In this document: piece by piece, positions 41,915 to 54,139 of the stretch | Position numbering within the stretch: the stretch's first letter is position 1 | Layout of the letters: each line of letters begins with the position of its first letter | Source: Flaccisagitta enflata | Lineage: Eukaryota; Chaetognatha; Sagittoidea; Aphragmophora | Length of the DNA stretch: 64,000 nucleotides | Direction of reading: 5' to 3' | Assembly: GCA_965153355.1 (NCBI GenBank) | Contig: OZ231127.1 | Span: 82,398,001-82,462,000, forward strand | The notes under the pieces: model-generated | Seen by the model: the letters and a program-made list of their open reading frames with translations, nothing else | Databases searched by the model: none | Told to the model about the DNA's origin: nothing | Translations under genes and position numbers: made by a program

Positions 41915-41965
<51 letters not shown>

Positions 41966-42149
41966 TATCTGACGCACGCGCGCCTTTTAACTACTCGGGC
42001 GCCATCGAGTGCCAACTTTGCGGAAACGTGTTCTTTAGACATTGTTTTAGTCGCAGACACGCAACTCGTGGCGTTGCGTTGTCACTTGATGTGTCTATCT
42101 ATCCATCTGTCTATCTTTCCACCCATGTTGTCTTTCTATCTATCTATCA

Positions 42150-42236
<87 letters not shown>

Positions 42237-42237
42237 C
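41915..42237. repeat. CT and TCTA microsatellites
   Basis: CT run 41915-41963; TCTA run 42133-42237 (~25 units). Between them a hairpin-element start (TTTTAGTCGCAGACACGCAAC, ~42045). Confidence 0.95.
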
Positions 42238-42484
42238 ATGTACGTATCTACCTTTTTTCTTTATATCCATGTATGTATCTATCTTTTTTCTGTCTACCTA
42301 TTCAATTATCTCTCTATCTACTAGTCTCTGAAAATGCGTCTTTTCACCTGCAATCGCGGGGATGAAGGTTGTCCTCGCCCAAACTGTGAGCTTACATTTC
42401 ATTCATTATGAATCGTAACTGTTAGGAAGCTCACGCCATCAAATGGTAGAATAGGAGAGACGCCTCCATAATTGTAACTCTTAA

Positions 42485-43312
42485 GGGCGAGTTTCTAGTG
42501 ACGACGACGATGACGATAGTTCCCCTTAATCTACCAACCCATTAAGGATTGAGCAAAGTGTATGAGCGAGCCTTCGAGTGAGTTGGTAAATGGAGCATAC
42601 TGTAGCAGAGCGCTGCAAAGCGAGTGAGTGGAGTGAGCGGTACTACCTAGGGCATAAGTCTACGTTCACCTATAATCATCAATAACTACAATTTGGTTAA
42701 AGATAAATAAGAAAAATTGGTGAGATTCAGAAACGGCTTCAAAAAATCTTTCATTTGAGTCCAATCCCATCCTGGTAGCTCAAAGCGTTTAGAAATGAGA
42801 GCAGTTTGAAGATTGCTTGTCACTTATGAAAATTGAGAAATGAATTGAGCATTTTTCTTGTGCCATCTTTTACGTCATACACTTGTTTGTCTAGAGATAA
42901 AAGATAAGACTGAGCTGATGCCAGAGGCTGAAAAAAGTTTAAGGGCTACAAACTTGATTCCCCAATACTTCTTTCCCCAAAGGATTTCTGGATCATAAAA
43001 ATATAAAGGACAATCTATGACTTTGTAGGGACTGACATAAAATTGCAAAAAAAAATGTTAGGTGACAAGGTCTGGCAAAAGATCCTTCAACAGCTTATCA
43101 AATCTTTACAGTGGTCCATAGTAGCAGGATTTACCACAGCAGGAAATTAAGTGAAGTATTTAAACCATAATATAAATTGATTTATCATTATCTCATGATT
43201 AAATAAGTTTTTGGTCAAAGTGAACGTAGACTTATGTCCTAGGAAGTACGAACAAACGAATGCAGCGACCGACAGAATGATTCCTTCTAAACGCGACTGT
43301 CACGTGTATAAA
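42485..43312. mobile_element. PIF/Harbinger-like MITE split by another MITE
   Basis: TTAA then GGGCGAGTTTCTAGTGACG at 42485-42642; continues at 43249 and is eroded by ~43312. Confidence 0.65.
42643..43246. mobile_element. 604 bp TA-flanked MITE
   Basis: Ends CT(A/T)CCTAGG(G/A)CATAAGTC...; TA at 42641-42642 and 43247-43248. Confidence 0.8.
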
Positions 43313-43611
43313 ACCGTGGATGTAGGGGACGTCACGTCCACCACGTCCATGGACGTGGTAAAAGCCGGTCTTGAAAAATAAGTCGGTGTTAAATTAGAAG
43401 TGATTCATGGTTGAAAAAAAAATGTATTTAAAAAACAATTTTAGAAGTGAAAAATTCAACTGATTTTGTTTGAAATATCACAAAAGGCCTAAGATGGAAC
43501 ATCATCATACAAAAAAAGTAAGGAAATTACATTCTTTTTATAACTTTTGGGCAGCGTTCGTATGTGCATGCGTTCGTATGTGCAGCGTTCGTATGTGCAT
43601 GCATGCGTCCC

Positions 43612-44158
43612 CCCCCACCTTGAGGCTCAAACCCCAGCCTTGAGGCTCAAATCCCAGCCTCGAGGCTCTAACCCCAGCCTCGAGGCTCAAACACCATCCT
43701 GGAGGCTCAAATCCTAGCCTCAAGGCTCAAATCCTAGCCTCAAGGCTCAAATCCCAGCATTGAGGCTCAGATCCTGGCCTCAAGGCTCAAATCCCTGCGT
43801 CGAGGCTCAAATTCTGACCCCCAGGCTCAAAACCCAGCCTAGAGGCTCAAATCCCAGCCTCGAGGCTCAAATCCCAGCCTCAAGGCTCAAATCCCAGCCT
43901 CAAGGCTCAAATCCCAGCCTCAAGGCTCAAATCCCAGCCTCAAGGCTCAAATCCCAGCCTCAAGGCTCAAATCCCAGCCTCAAGGCTCAAATCCCAGCCT
44001 CAAGGCTCAAATCCCAGCCTAGAGGCTCAAATCCCAGCCTCGAGGCTCAAATCCCAGCCTCGAGGCTCAAATCCCAGCCTCGAGGCTCAAATCCCAGCCT
44101 CGAGGCTCAAATCCCAGCCTCGAGGCTCAAATCCCAGCCTCAAGGTTCAAATCTGCAC
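43612..44158. repeat. 20-bp minisatellite, ~27 units
   Basis: Unit CAGCCTCGAGGCTCAAATCC, containing the palindrome GCCTCGAGGC. The long open frames across it are by-products of the repeat. Confidence 0.95.
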
Positions 44159-44189
44159 AAATGAACGGACGAACGAACGAACGAAAGTC

Positions 44190-44300
44190 GCCCTGTGTTC
44201 TACAGGACATCGTCCCCTTCGGGGCCGCTGCCCTGCTACCCATCACCAACATACATAGCAGGGCAACGGGTATCGCTGACCACATATTGCCCTTGGGCGA
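44190..44300. repeat. copy of the CTGTGTTCTACAGGAC repeat family
   Basis: CCCTGTGTTCTACAGGAC, TCGTCCCCTT-GGGGC, CGGGTA-CGCTGACCAC; matches 60857-60975. Confidence 0.7.
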
Positions 44301-44381
44301 CTGGTTAATTTTTGCATGAGTTATTCTTGATCCTGAATCAGTCTTGAAATGCCTAGCGGATGTGGTAGAAACAGGCCCTTA

Positions 44382-44949
44382 GTCTACACATGGATTTTCA
44401 TTTTTGCCGTCAAATTGGCTGAGTCATGTCATCTGCATCTAACCTTTAACCTGCTTAACTATCCCTTCTTTTCTTAAAACATGATGCCGACTCAACTTCA
44501 TAGAGCCATCGATATCTGAATTTTGGAAAGCGATCAGTTTTTAGAATCATGATCGGTTTCTGAAGGGCGTCAGTCTATACATGGATTTTCATTTTTGTCG
44601 TCAAATTGGCTGAGTCATGTCATTTGCATCTAACCTTTGACCTGCTTAACTACTCCTTCCTTCTCTTAAAACATGATGCCGACTTAACTTCATAGAGCCA
44701 TCAATATCTGACTTTTGAAAAGCGATCAGTTGTTCGATTCATGATTGGTTACTGAGGGGCGTCAGTCTATACATGGATTTTTATTTTTGTCGTCCAATTG
44801 GCTATGTCATGTCATTTGCATCTAACCTCTGACCTGCTTAACTATTCCTTCCTTTTCTTAAAACATGATGCCGAATTAACTTCATAGAGCCATCGATATC
44901 TGACTTTTGAAAAGCGATCAGTTGTTCGATTCATGATCGGTTACTGAGG
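44382..44949. repeat. ~190-bp satellite, units 1-3
   Basis: Units begin near GTCTATACATGGATTTTC and end near GATCGGTT-CTGAGGGGC; 85-95% alike by eye. Confidence 0.9.
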
Positions 44950-44953
44950 GGCG

Positions 44954-45575
44954 CACAGTCGCCCAGAGCTTGACGCCAGTTGACCTGAAATGATCGCCAC
45001 CAACTTCAGTGGTTCTCTGACCCTGATGGTGCATAGATTACATTTCTAGAAAAAATGAAATCTGTTTTGGGGCGCTTTTTATGATATCTAAAAAAATAGT
45101 ACTATTTTACTATAATTTTTACCATGACTCTTTGTGATGAATTTTTTTGATAATTCTGACTGCAGATATCATCTCAGATGATAGTTTCCGGTTCGTTTGA
45201 TATGTCACACTATATACTTTTGCAAAAGAAATAAAAAGTTAAATTTTGCTATTTAACATTGTTTTATATAGTAATGTGACCAAAAAATAAGCATTTATTT
45301 CTTTTGCAAAAATATATAGTGTGACATATCAAACAAACCGGAAACTATCATCTGATATCAAATCCGCAGTCAAAATTATCAAAAAAATTTATCACAAAGA
45401 GTTATGGTAAAAAATATAGTAAAATAATACTATCTTTTTATATATCTTTAAAAGCGCCCCAAAATAGATTTCATTTTTTCTAGAAATGTAATCTATGCAC
45501 CATCAGGGTCATGAAATCACTGTAGTTGGTGACGATCATTTCAGGTCAACTGGCGTCAAGCTCTGGGCGACTGTG
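44954..45575. mobile_element. 622 bp foldback element in the satellite
   Basis: CACAGTCGCCCAGAGCTTGA at one end and its complement at the other; arms ~275 bp, flanked by GGCG (44950-44953 and 45576-45579). Confidence 0.8.
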
Positions 45576-45974
45576 GGCGTCAGTCTATACATGGATTTTC
45601 ATTTTTGTCGTCAAATTGGCTATGTCATGTCATCTGCATCTAACCTTTGACCTGCTTAACTATTCCTTCTTTTCTTAAAACATGATGCCGACTTAACTTC
45701 ATAGAGCCATCGATATCTGACTTTTGGAAAGCGATCAGTCGTTGGATTCATAATCGGTTTCTGAGGGGCGTCAGTCTATACATGGATTTTCATTTTTGTC
45801 GTCAAATTGGCTGTCATGTCATTTGCATCTAACCTCTGACCTGCTTAATTATTTCTTCTTTTCTTAAAACATGATGCCGACTTAACTTCATTGAGCCATT
45901 GATATCTGACTTTTGGAAAGCGATCAGTTGTTCGATTCATGATCGGTTTCTGAGGAGCGTCAGTCTATACATGG
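45576..45974. repeat. ~190-bp satellite, units 4-6 (unit 6 broken)
   Basis: Unit 6 stops at CATGG, the LTR element insertion site, and resumes at 59240. Confidence 0.9.
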
Positions 45975-46888
45975 TATGTTTACGCCCACGAGTTTCAACT
46001 GGCACTGTCTATGAGCGTCTATCTGACTGACGACTTGTGGTGAAAGAAAGTTGGCCGATTGGAAAATAGGAAGGCGATCGTCTCGTTTATTCCATAAAAA
46101 TTTCAACAACTGAAGAGAGGGGGAAAAATGAAAGGGAAAGTGGGCGTTAATGATGATCAGCAAACGCAAAAGATAACATGAAATCGAGACAGGACACAAT
46201 AAAGGACAGAAACAGCACATGACAACATGTTCATCTTCTTCAGAGCCCATGCCACCTGATAATACCTGCCCCTGCCCCGGCCTATCCCATTAGATTCATC
46301 CATATCATCCCCATAGTAAGCTGATCGGGCAAGCGATGAAAAACCATACTAAAATCCGGCGATAAAAATGCAAAACGCAAAAGACAAGAATAACAGACCG
46401 GAAGACAAGATAAAAACAACGTTAATAAAAGAAAAGACGCGTCTATAAAACTTACTTTTAGGCCCACTTTCGTTGGTTTCAACCCACAGTCTGTCGAAGT
46501 CAAACTAACGTTAATTGTCCGTTCATAAGTTTATCTGCAATAAAAAAATGAGAGATTATTGAAATTAGTGGATTCCAAGGGCACATTCAATCAATCATGA
46601 AAAATCAATCAATCACTTTAGGAAGCAATGCCGTAAATAAATAAAAGCAATCAATCCAAAATTGGATGATACGAAAGACGAGTTACGTACGTTTGGCTAC
46701 GTAATAAAAACAAATGGCACAAAATACAAGGCGCAACCATATGGTTACCCATCTAGCGTTCATTATGAAAAATGGCGAGAAACAAAAGACGCTGGCATTG
46801 AATAATAGAGAAAGAAGAAAAGCCAAAAGCATGCAAAAGAAACAAAAGCACACATACTTAATAAACGGACGGACATACATTTCTAACA
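45975..46888 (-). repeat. 3' LTR of the BEL/Pao element
   Basis: 914 bp, same ends as the 5' LTR. Just upstream on the minus strand, AAAAATGGGGCAGAA could be the polypurine tract. Confidence 0.92.
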
Positions 46889-47937
46889 TTCTGCCCCATT
46901 TTTGGAATTTCACGAATTTCAAAAATCCGACATCTAGTTTCCAGTCGGGGAAACCCTACTAAAAAACCGATACTACCTTCCTTAAAAAAAAATTTACATA
47001 GATACAGCCCCCGCCCCTCCCCCCCCGTCCACCGCCTCTTACATCCCCACCCTAACTATCAACAGATCGACGACTGCACGAATGATGATTCCCGTCCGGA
47101 AAGGATCCACCACCAGCAAATTTTCAACGATCACGATGACGGGATGGAAACGAGGCGGCGACGAGGAGGTTGAGGCACCTGCTCTAAAAGTTAAGGGGAA
47201 AGGGGAAAGGAACGGCCTGGAGCACTCCAAGCCTGGGATTTGACTTGAGAGTGGAAAATAATGAGTAGGGGCATACTACTAAAACATGTCATACAAAAGT
47301 ATTCGTAATAATGACTAAAAAGACCATGTCTAAAACAAACACAACAAAATGTACATGTTCCAAGGAACCAAACAAAACAAGACAAAATAAATAAGTTACT
47401 AGCTATATATAAAAACGAATCTGTAAGGTAAAAAAAATTAGTAAGCATCATGGAACGACCACATCACCTGCGCCTTCTCCATTACAGAGACGAGCGGGTC
47501 ATTCAGGCTCCAGCACCTCTCGTCAATCCGTGGGCGAAAGGCGATGAATGATGTCGTCAACGGCGACCGCATCGAAAGGCGCAGGTGGTGTAGCCGTCTG
47601 AGAATGTATCCTCCCCGAAGGGAAGAAAAAGAAAGAGAAAAAAATGGGGGCAGATTGATTAGTAAAGTTCTTATCGTACACAGATTCAAATTTACCACAA
47701 AAACTCAACTTCAACCCTTCCCAAACCATGATACTTACGCGGGCGTTTTTCGCCAGGCCCCGGGGCGGACGTCATTCCCACGCCCCGGGTAGCGCCCCCG
47801 ACTTGGCCGGCCTGTCCATCGATGGGATGAGGATGTGATGGTGGGATACGATCCTCAGCGAATGGCGGCGCTCTCCACGCCATGTTGCAAATTGGTAGTT
47901 AAATTGAACAGCAACTGGGCGTGGCACCAATCAGCGT
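46889..47937 (-). other. 3' untranslated region of the BEL/Pao element
   Basis: No recognised domain. A G-rich strand near 47008-47030 (minus) is purine-rich. Confidence 0.5.
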
Positions 47938-50060
47938 TTAGCTGGCGGTCTGATTTTTCCAAGGCCTGGTTCGATTTTTCTTATTTCCAGGCTTGGGAGC
48001 GTCTTTTTGCGACAGGATCTGCTGACCGACTTTTCTGCAGGAGAACGCAGGAGGTGGAGATGCTGCATCGCATGGTTCGGCGCCAGTCGAAATAGGACGC
48101 CGCCGGACGCAGTTTTGAAGTCGACGGCCATAGCCGCCTTTCGCGCGTTCCACAGCTTCCTCTTTCTTCTTAGCCTTCATCGCACAGGCCTGCTTCTCCT
48201 TTTCAAGCTGCTTCTCCAGTTCCACGACTCGCTTATTGCCTTTGACCACCTCATTGTCCGCAGCCATTGCTGCTTGACGAGCATCGTCTCTCTCCTTTTG
48301 GATGTTGCGACGAATCCTCTCGTCTAAGACTTGACGAGCCGCTTCAACTCGTTGACGCGGATTGAGCGACGCGAAGAAGTCTTTTGGAAGCCTTGATGCT
48401 AAATTCTTCACCACACCCAATGGAGCATTTGAGGTCAGTGAAGAGGCTTCTCGTAGCAATGACTCGGCGATGTGGTGTCCATGCGCAGGGTCAAAGGCTG
48501 GATCCGACGGGGGAGGCGGGTTTTGCACTTGCTGCAGACCTTGGGCAGACTCGGTTTGCTGACGAGGCGCTACACCAGCTTTAACAGATGCTGAAGCACC
48601 GCCAACTAGTTCGCTTCCTACCGCTGCTTTTGATGGCTGCGAGTGAAAGGAAGACGCTCCCGTCTGCTGACCAGAGACTTGAGGTTGAACAGCGGACGCC
48701 GAAGCACCGCAAGTAGAACCTCCCTTGGTTGCTGCTTTATGCTTTTTTCCAGCTCTCTTGGTCTTCTTCCCTTTTGCTGCCGCTGCCCCAGGCGCCTGAT
48801 TCAGCTTCTGGGTTGCTGCCAACGTTGCCGTCGACGAACCACTTGAAGCTTCTCCTTGGCCTTTGGGCGTTACTGCTGCAGGGGGCGCGCCTGGAGGCGC
48901 TCGAAGGGGGCCTTTGCTTTTGGAATCTGGCCCTTTTTGTTGACTCGGCACATTGCGCGTTTGTGGAGTCTTTCCCCGACGTGATCTCTTCGATTGTTGT
49001 GAGGGAGTGACGTCACGAGGACCCTGTTGCTGCTGATTTGGGGGATGAACCAATCCAGGGCGCGATTGTTGACTTCCTGATGCTGTAGAGTGAATTGCCG
49101 CTGATGTGGCACTGACCGTAAACACAAATACCGCTGGTGGAGTTGCGGAAGCGTCATGAATTTGCTGCAGATAGGTGCAGTTGCATCAGGAGGCTTCGGA
49201 GCCGCATTCTTCCTCTTCGTAGCCTGGACCATGCGACGAACCTCGCTATCATGCTCCTCATGCTTACATTGCTTTGGATTTTGCGCTCCAGAGTCTCCGA
49301 GCCAAGCTCTGTTTGATTAGCCGATGAGCGCATGAGAGTTTGTTTGTTGCAGCATACTGAAAGTTTTTCAAACTCTTTGAAGAGGAGAGATACTTCGACG
49401 TCCGGACTGATGATACGATACCACCAACGCGCCTGCATCCGTTGGTGCTTCTCTTCCGGCGTCGCAGTGTCCACTTCCGGGTCAATGTCTTTCTCCACCA
49501 CCTCCCCATTCACCAACACCTCCTCCTCTGTTTCCATCCCCTCCTCCTCCACTCTTGCTCCATCATTGACCAATCTCTCTCTCTCTTCGCCCCGCTGCGT
49601 TGACATGCAGCTGCAGGCGCTTGATCACGAGGGCTGGGCGGCAGAAATCAAGGCAGAATTGGCGAGGCGATGGGGGCAAATCCAATGATGACGACGCCGC
49701 CGCGGAAGTGGTGGATAAGTCCGTCGGCGGCCGATTGATCGAGATCCGCCTCGAACCTCCATCTCTGATGACCACCAATGGAGGAAGCGACGCGGGATCA
49801 ACGGCGTTGGATGGCTGTTGACGATTTTCCAACGCATCGTCTTGTTGACGCTTTTTCTTCGCCATTTTTGCGTCGACGACGGAACGAAGGTCGCCATTGA
49901 AGGCTGCCAGCGCGACAGCCTCCTCCTCCGCCCCGAACGACGTCGTGGATGCAGATCCTTCTCGAGTCGAGCCGTCGTTGAAGAGTCGATGGAGATCCAA
50001 GGATCCGTACGACGTACGACGTCGGCCTCTGCCTCGAGACGCTGCTGACGGGACATCTTG
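47938..50060 (-). pseudogene. unrecognised 3' reading frames of the BEL/Pao element
   Basis: Beyond integrase, open frames 49563-50000, 49154-49606 and 47938-49125 (395 codons) follow each other with frameshifts. The last is rich in Pro, Gln, Ala and Lys (KGKKTKRAGKKHKAATK) and then has a likely coiled coil (RQVLDERIRRNIQKERDDAR ... VVELEKQLEKEKQ). No signal peptide or transmembrane segment, so not an ordinary env. It could be a second structural protein or captured sequence. Confidence 0.5.
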
Positions 50061-50405
50061 ACTCCGACGAGCGACTTCAAGATGCGAACTGACTTCGTAG
50101 ATGGAATGACGTCGTCAGCGGAAGCTTTGAAATGTTCGTATTGAGAACTGATAATGGTAAGAACGGATTTTGGCACAATAATATGTACATATAGACAGAG
50201 CGAATGAATCAGTGTTTTTGTGTAAGTGGAAATGGACAACATAATTGACAAGAGGAAAGATGAAAGCATGGATAATCAGAACCAAATATGAATAATAACA
50301 ACTCTTTGTAAATATAACAAGTCAGAGTTTCAATCACTCATATCTATAGTTACTAATGGACAGGCCCATGCGCCTTTTTCTCTCTCTCTCAAAACTTAGC
50401 GTTTT

Positions 50406-50696
50406 TTATGAGTCCAATTCCAGCCGCACGAGCTTCGTGCGGTCTTTCGTCACGATCTTTCCATCTTGGCGCCGGATGTGAGCCCTCCGGACATGGGCTG
50501 ATGATCCCTCGACGCCCATGACGCGTCCTAAACTCCAATTGTGACGAGGCAGCGTTTCGTCCATGAGCGATGACCATGTCATCAACATAAAGTCTTTCTC
50601 GGATCTCGACCATTTGCTTGCGCGTGAAGAAGCGACAAATATTCGACCCTCCACGATTTCCAAAACGCATCCACACGCGATTGCGCACGCCTCCAT
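50406..50696 (-). pseudogene. BEL/Pao integrase C-terminal domain
   Basis: DETLPRHNWSLGRVMGVEG and IVTKDRTKLVRLEL match the C-terminal beta-barrel of BEL integrases (LP...W.LGRV, then T.KLV.L). It lies in a different frame from the 880-codon ORF, which it overlaps. Confidence 0.75.
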
Positions 50697-53224
50697 TGAA
50701 TCTTCGCGGAGTCGGCGTCAGAGTTGACGCCTTGTTGCACCAGATCTAGAGGGGCGTGGCCGGATGTTGATGGATTGAGGATATGATTCGGTGTGAGGGC
50801 CTCAGAGTCATTTGGATCATCGCTGAGCGCTGTCAGAGGACGGCGATTGAGAATTCCTTCAACTTCGACAACGGCAGTGTTGAAGGCGTCGACGTGGAGG
50901 ATGGCGCCAGTCGAGATGGAAGCAAGATGGCGCTTAAAGAGAGCGACGATTCTCTCCCACACCCCTCCATAGTGGGGTGTTCTCGGCGTGATGAAATCCC
51001 ACCGAAGGCCGCGCCGCTGCAATTCGGAAGTTGACGAGCGGTTCCAAGCTTCCATTTCCTTCTTGAGGATATTATTGGCGCCAACTAGATTCGTTCCGCA
51101 ATCTGACGTGAATCGGCGGATTCCTGGGCGCCTTGCTGCAAAGCGGATGATTGCATTTACCATCGCATCGGCTGACATGTTGAAGAGCAATTCCACATGG
51201 ACGGCGCGTGACACGAAACAGGTGAACACTGCGATCCACACCTTATGATCAGCACGCCCGTTCATTTTAACTAGGAAATGCCCCATGACATCCAATCCAG
51301 TCTCTGCAAAGACAGGCGCAGGATTGACGCGATTTGATGGAAGATTGGCCATTTGCTGATTTGCGTTCTTTTTAAAGTTCTTCTGGCATCTGAAGCACGT
51401 GTTGACGACGCTCTTGACAGCCTGAAGACCTTTTGTAATCCACACAAATTGGCGTAATTGGCACAATGTATGCTTTGCACCCGCGTGAAAATCATTATGA
51501 TGATAATGGCGAATTAATGATTTCACATTCTCGTCTTTTGGCGGCAGGATGAAGGGAAATTTAGCGTCATGGGCGATGTCGGCGTTTTCCAATCGGCTGC
51601 CGACGCGAATGATACCGTCGTCGTCGACGAAAGGATTCAATTTCCGCATCTCCTTATTTTTTATGATGAAGTCATGACGGCTTTCTGGTTTAAAGACTTT
51701 TCCCAACTCCAATTGTTCGAAGACGTCGGAATAATGATGCCGCTGCATTGACTTGACGAGCTGTTTGCGCGCCTCCTCCAAAACGTCTTGCGTCACTTCC
51801 GGTTTAGGAAGGAGATCCTTTGCTGCTCGTGTCTTCGCCCTTGGATACGCTCTCCACCTTTTGACTGCGATGAGAACCATGCCGATGATCCGCAACTTAT
51901 GCATCCATTTTCCCCGAGAAGCTGCTGCAAGAAGTATCGCGTCAGCCACTTGTTTCTTTTCACTTTCAGCCACATACAATGCGGCGACTTGTGCAGAAAT
52001 AGGGCACGTCGCGATGTTCGTCTTTGGCCATTGATCTTCGGGAAGACGCAAAAATGCGGGACCGTAATGGAATTGACGCCATTTTTCGGCTTCATGGGCC
52101 TGGATGCCTCTGCTGCAGTGGTCCGCCGGGTTGTTTGACGAGTCAACCCAGCGCCACTGTTGAGGATCAGACCCACTATGGATCTTGGAGAGACGATTGG
52201 CGAAAAATACAGGCCTCGGTTTCGCCGGATTGTAAATCATCTTCAGTGCAGATTCAGAATCAGACCAAAATCTGACGACAAGATTGTCCAAGTCGATGGT
52301 CCTTCCGACGAAGCGTTTGAGCTGCACTGCTTTTTCTGCGGATACAATCTCGACGCGTGGAACGCTGTTGTGATGAGAAGCACGTTTTGGATTGAGTGGA
52401 ATGACGTGAGATTTGGAGGCAATGAATGAAATGTGAACATCTCCATCTCGATTGACTTGACGTCGATATGCAACTGCTCCATATCCGCCTTTTGGAGCCG
52501 CATCGCAAAAGATCTCGATTGTGATTTCCGCAATGTCGCTGTTGTCGACGCCGCCATTCCACCAGCGTTCAATTCGGTATTGTTGTAGAAGAGGCCAAGA
52601 TGAAGTGTAGCGGAAGAAGGATTCCTCGACGCTCTCTTCCAAGGGCGAATCCCATCCCACTTCCTGTGGACGACAGAGTTGAAGATGTCGTCTGCCGATG
52701 TATGCGCTTGGGCTCCAAAATCCCAATGGATCATAAAGTTTGGCTTGCATGGAGACCAATTGACGAGGTGTTTTTGCTCTAAGAGTTTTGAATTCCTCGT
52801 CGCAGATGAAGATGAAGACGTCTTCCGCCGGAAGCCATGAAACGCCCAACACCTTCGTCGGCGCATCATCTTGCTTATCTGAGATGGGGATTGGAACGTT
52901 TGGATCTCCATCCATCAATTGCCGCGCATTACTCTTCCATTTCACAAGGTCCATCCCGCCTTCAGCCATCGCCGCCACTGAATCCACCTTCAGCTGCAGT
53001 GCTTCGTCGACCGAATCCCCACCCCCACTTCCGTCGTCGACGTAGAAGCCGTGAATAAGATAAATGAGCGTTGTAGGGATATTTGGGCGGATTACTTCCA
53101 GCATGCTTTCAGCGGTGAAAGATGTGACGAATGAGCTGGATTGGCTGCCGAAGACATGAGATAAGAACAGATTCAAAATTGCTTCTCGTAGAGTGCGGTC
53201 TTTGAACCAAAAGAATCTGAACAA
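50582..53224 (-). CDS. pol: BEL/Pao pol: RT palm, RNase H, integrase
   Basis: An 880-codon open frame. RT: RFFWFKD (residues 3-9) and the catalytic YVDD at 61-64. RNase H: Asp241 in FCDAAPKGGYGAVAY, Glu292 in VEIVSAEKA, Asp322 in FWSDSESAL. Integrase: a zinc-binding H-x3-H (576, 580) and C-x2-C (610, 613), then DDE residues Asp645 (GLDVMGHF), Asp708 (FTSDCGTNLVGANN) and Glu757 (HYGGVWERI). The frame begins at a non-ATG codon inside RT, so it is part of a polyprotein whose 5' part is frameshifted. All catalytic residues are present. Confidence 0.92.
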   Translation of the reverse strand: MFRFFWFKDRTLREAILNLFLSHVFGSQSSSFVTSFTAESMLEVIRPNIPTTLIYLIHGFYVDDGSGGGDSVDEALQLKVDSVAAMAEGGMDLVKWKSNARQLMDGDPNVPIPISDKQDDAPTKVLGVSWLPAEDVFIFICDEEFKTLRAKTPRQLVSMQAKLYDPLGFWSPSAYIGRRHLQLCRPQEVGWDSPLEESVEESFFRYTSSWPLLQQYRIERWWNGGVDNSDIAEITIEIFCDAAPKGGYGAVAYRRQVNRDGDVHISFIASKSHVIPLNPKRASHHNSVPRVEIVSAEKAVQLKRFVGRTIDLDNLVVRFWSDSESALKMIYNPAKPRPVFFANRLSKIHSGSDPQQWRWVDSSNNPADHCSRGIQAHEAEKWRQFHYGPAFLRLPEDQWPKTNIATCPISAQVAALYVAESEKKQVADAILLAAASRGKWMHKLRIIGMVLIAVKRWRAYPRAKTRAAKDLLPKPEVTQDVLEEARKQLVKSMQRHHYSDVFEQLELGKVFKPESRHDFIIKNKEMRKLNPFVDDDGIIRVGSRLENADIAHDAKFPFILPPKDENVKSLIRHYHHNDFHAGAKHTLCQLRQFVWITKGLQAVKSVVNTCFRCQKNFKKNANQQMANLPSNRVNPAPVFAETGLDVMGHFLVKMNGRADHKVWIAVFTCFVSRAVHVELLFNMSADAMVNAIIRFAARRPGIRRFTSDCGTNLVGANNILKKEMEAWNRSSTSELQRRGLRWDFITPRTPHYGGVWERIVALFKRHLASISTGAILHVDAFNTAVVEVEGILNRRPLTALSDDPNDSEALTPNHILNPSTSGHAPLDLVQQGVNSDADSAKIQWRRAQSRVDAFWKSWRVEYLSLLHAQANGRDPRKTLC

Positions 53225-53283
53225 ATCCGCGTCTCGTCAGGATGGGCCCAGCGGATCCTACTGGTGGAAAACGCCTTTATAAC

Positions 53284-53765
53284 TCACACATGGCGATTTT
53301 CCACTGTAGCCAGCAGCATGAGGATGTCCATCAAGCCTATTCCTTGGTTGGACCCCGGCGAGCCGTCATTTAGTGAGATCCCGTCGGTCGCCGCACGCGC
53401 ATAGTAGCATACGTGCGTTTTGCCGCGCAATTCCACAACGTGAAGTGGTAAGTACCAGCGCGGCTTTTCAATGCTGTCGTCGTCGTCGACGCTGTTGATC
53501 TCAATCGCCACTCCCGTCTCGTAAAGGTTCTCGATCTCTGGGAAGACTCTTTCTTTGAAGGCTGGATCACGTTTGAAGCGGAAGCGTTGGTTGTAACCGC
53601 TTCATCGCAGTAGATCGGTAACTTCCTCTTCTCAGAATTTCCATGGTTTTGTAAGTGATGAAATTTCCATGTGGCCAGAACAAAATATTTTCCCACAAGT
53701 GGGCAAAAATAAGTCTTTTCCTCTAACATTTTGCACGCTCTGATGTTTTCCAGGGAATCACCCAT
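53284..53765 (-). pseudogene. BEL/Pao reverse transcriptase, fingers region
   Basis: Frame 53284-53511 has KPRWYLPLHVVE, YYARAATDGISLNDGSPG and GIGLMDILMLL, matching the start of BEL RT. A frameshift near 53237 separates it from the palm region. Confidence 0.75.
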
Positions 53766-54139
53766 CTCCTCTTGAGAGACGATTGACGATGCAAAGTCAT
53801 GGTAGAAGATGCGGTCAATGTTTCTGTGGGGACGCGATTGCTTGAGGAATCACGATCGATATTTATAGGGTGAGAAGCGCGGTCATAAATCGCGATAACG
53901 GTGATCGATGCAATATCTCGTCCTCTCTTCCCCGTTTTTCCACATACAGTCCAACCGAATAGACATCTGAAGCAAGTCAAAAATCCTGAGAGGCCCTCGG
54001 CGGATTTCTTGAGACGGCGGCATCCGCATGCGCCGCTCCGATAATCATCATCACACCGCCTTCAGCTTCTGGAAATTTTATGCCTTTGATGTGAGGTTAG
54101 TCAGATAGATCGCGGAGAAAAGGAGGAATGTCGCGTTCA

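Noticed and set aside
41990-42052. Minus-strand MSKEHVSAKLALDGARVVK frame next to a GTGAGAGAG donor-like site
   Set aside because: A TAA lies directly before the donor in that frame; it would be attractive as a first exon only if the donor were a few bases earlier.
42325-42395. GC-rich 36-base segment with AG and GT ends on the minus strand
   Set aside because: Too short, weak pyrimidine tract, no evidence linking it to gene 3.
43612-44158. CRISPR-like appearance of regularly spaced repeats
   Set aside because: Units are contiguous with no unique spacers, and the DNA is eukaryotic.
43760-44164. 134-codon repetitive open frame
   Set aside because: By-product of a stop-free 20-bp minisatellite; it is open on the other strand too.
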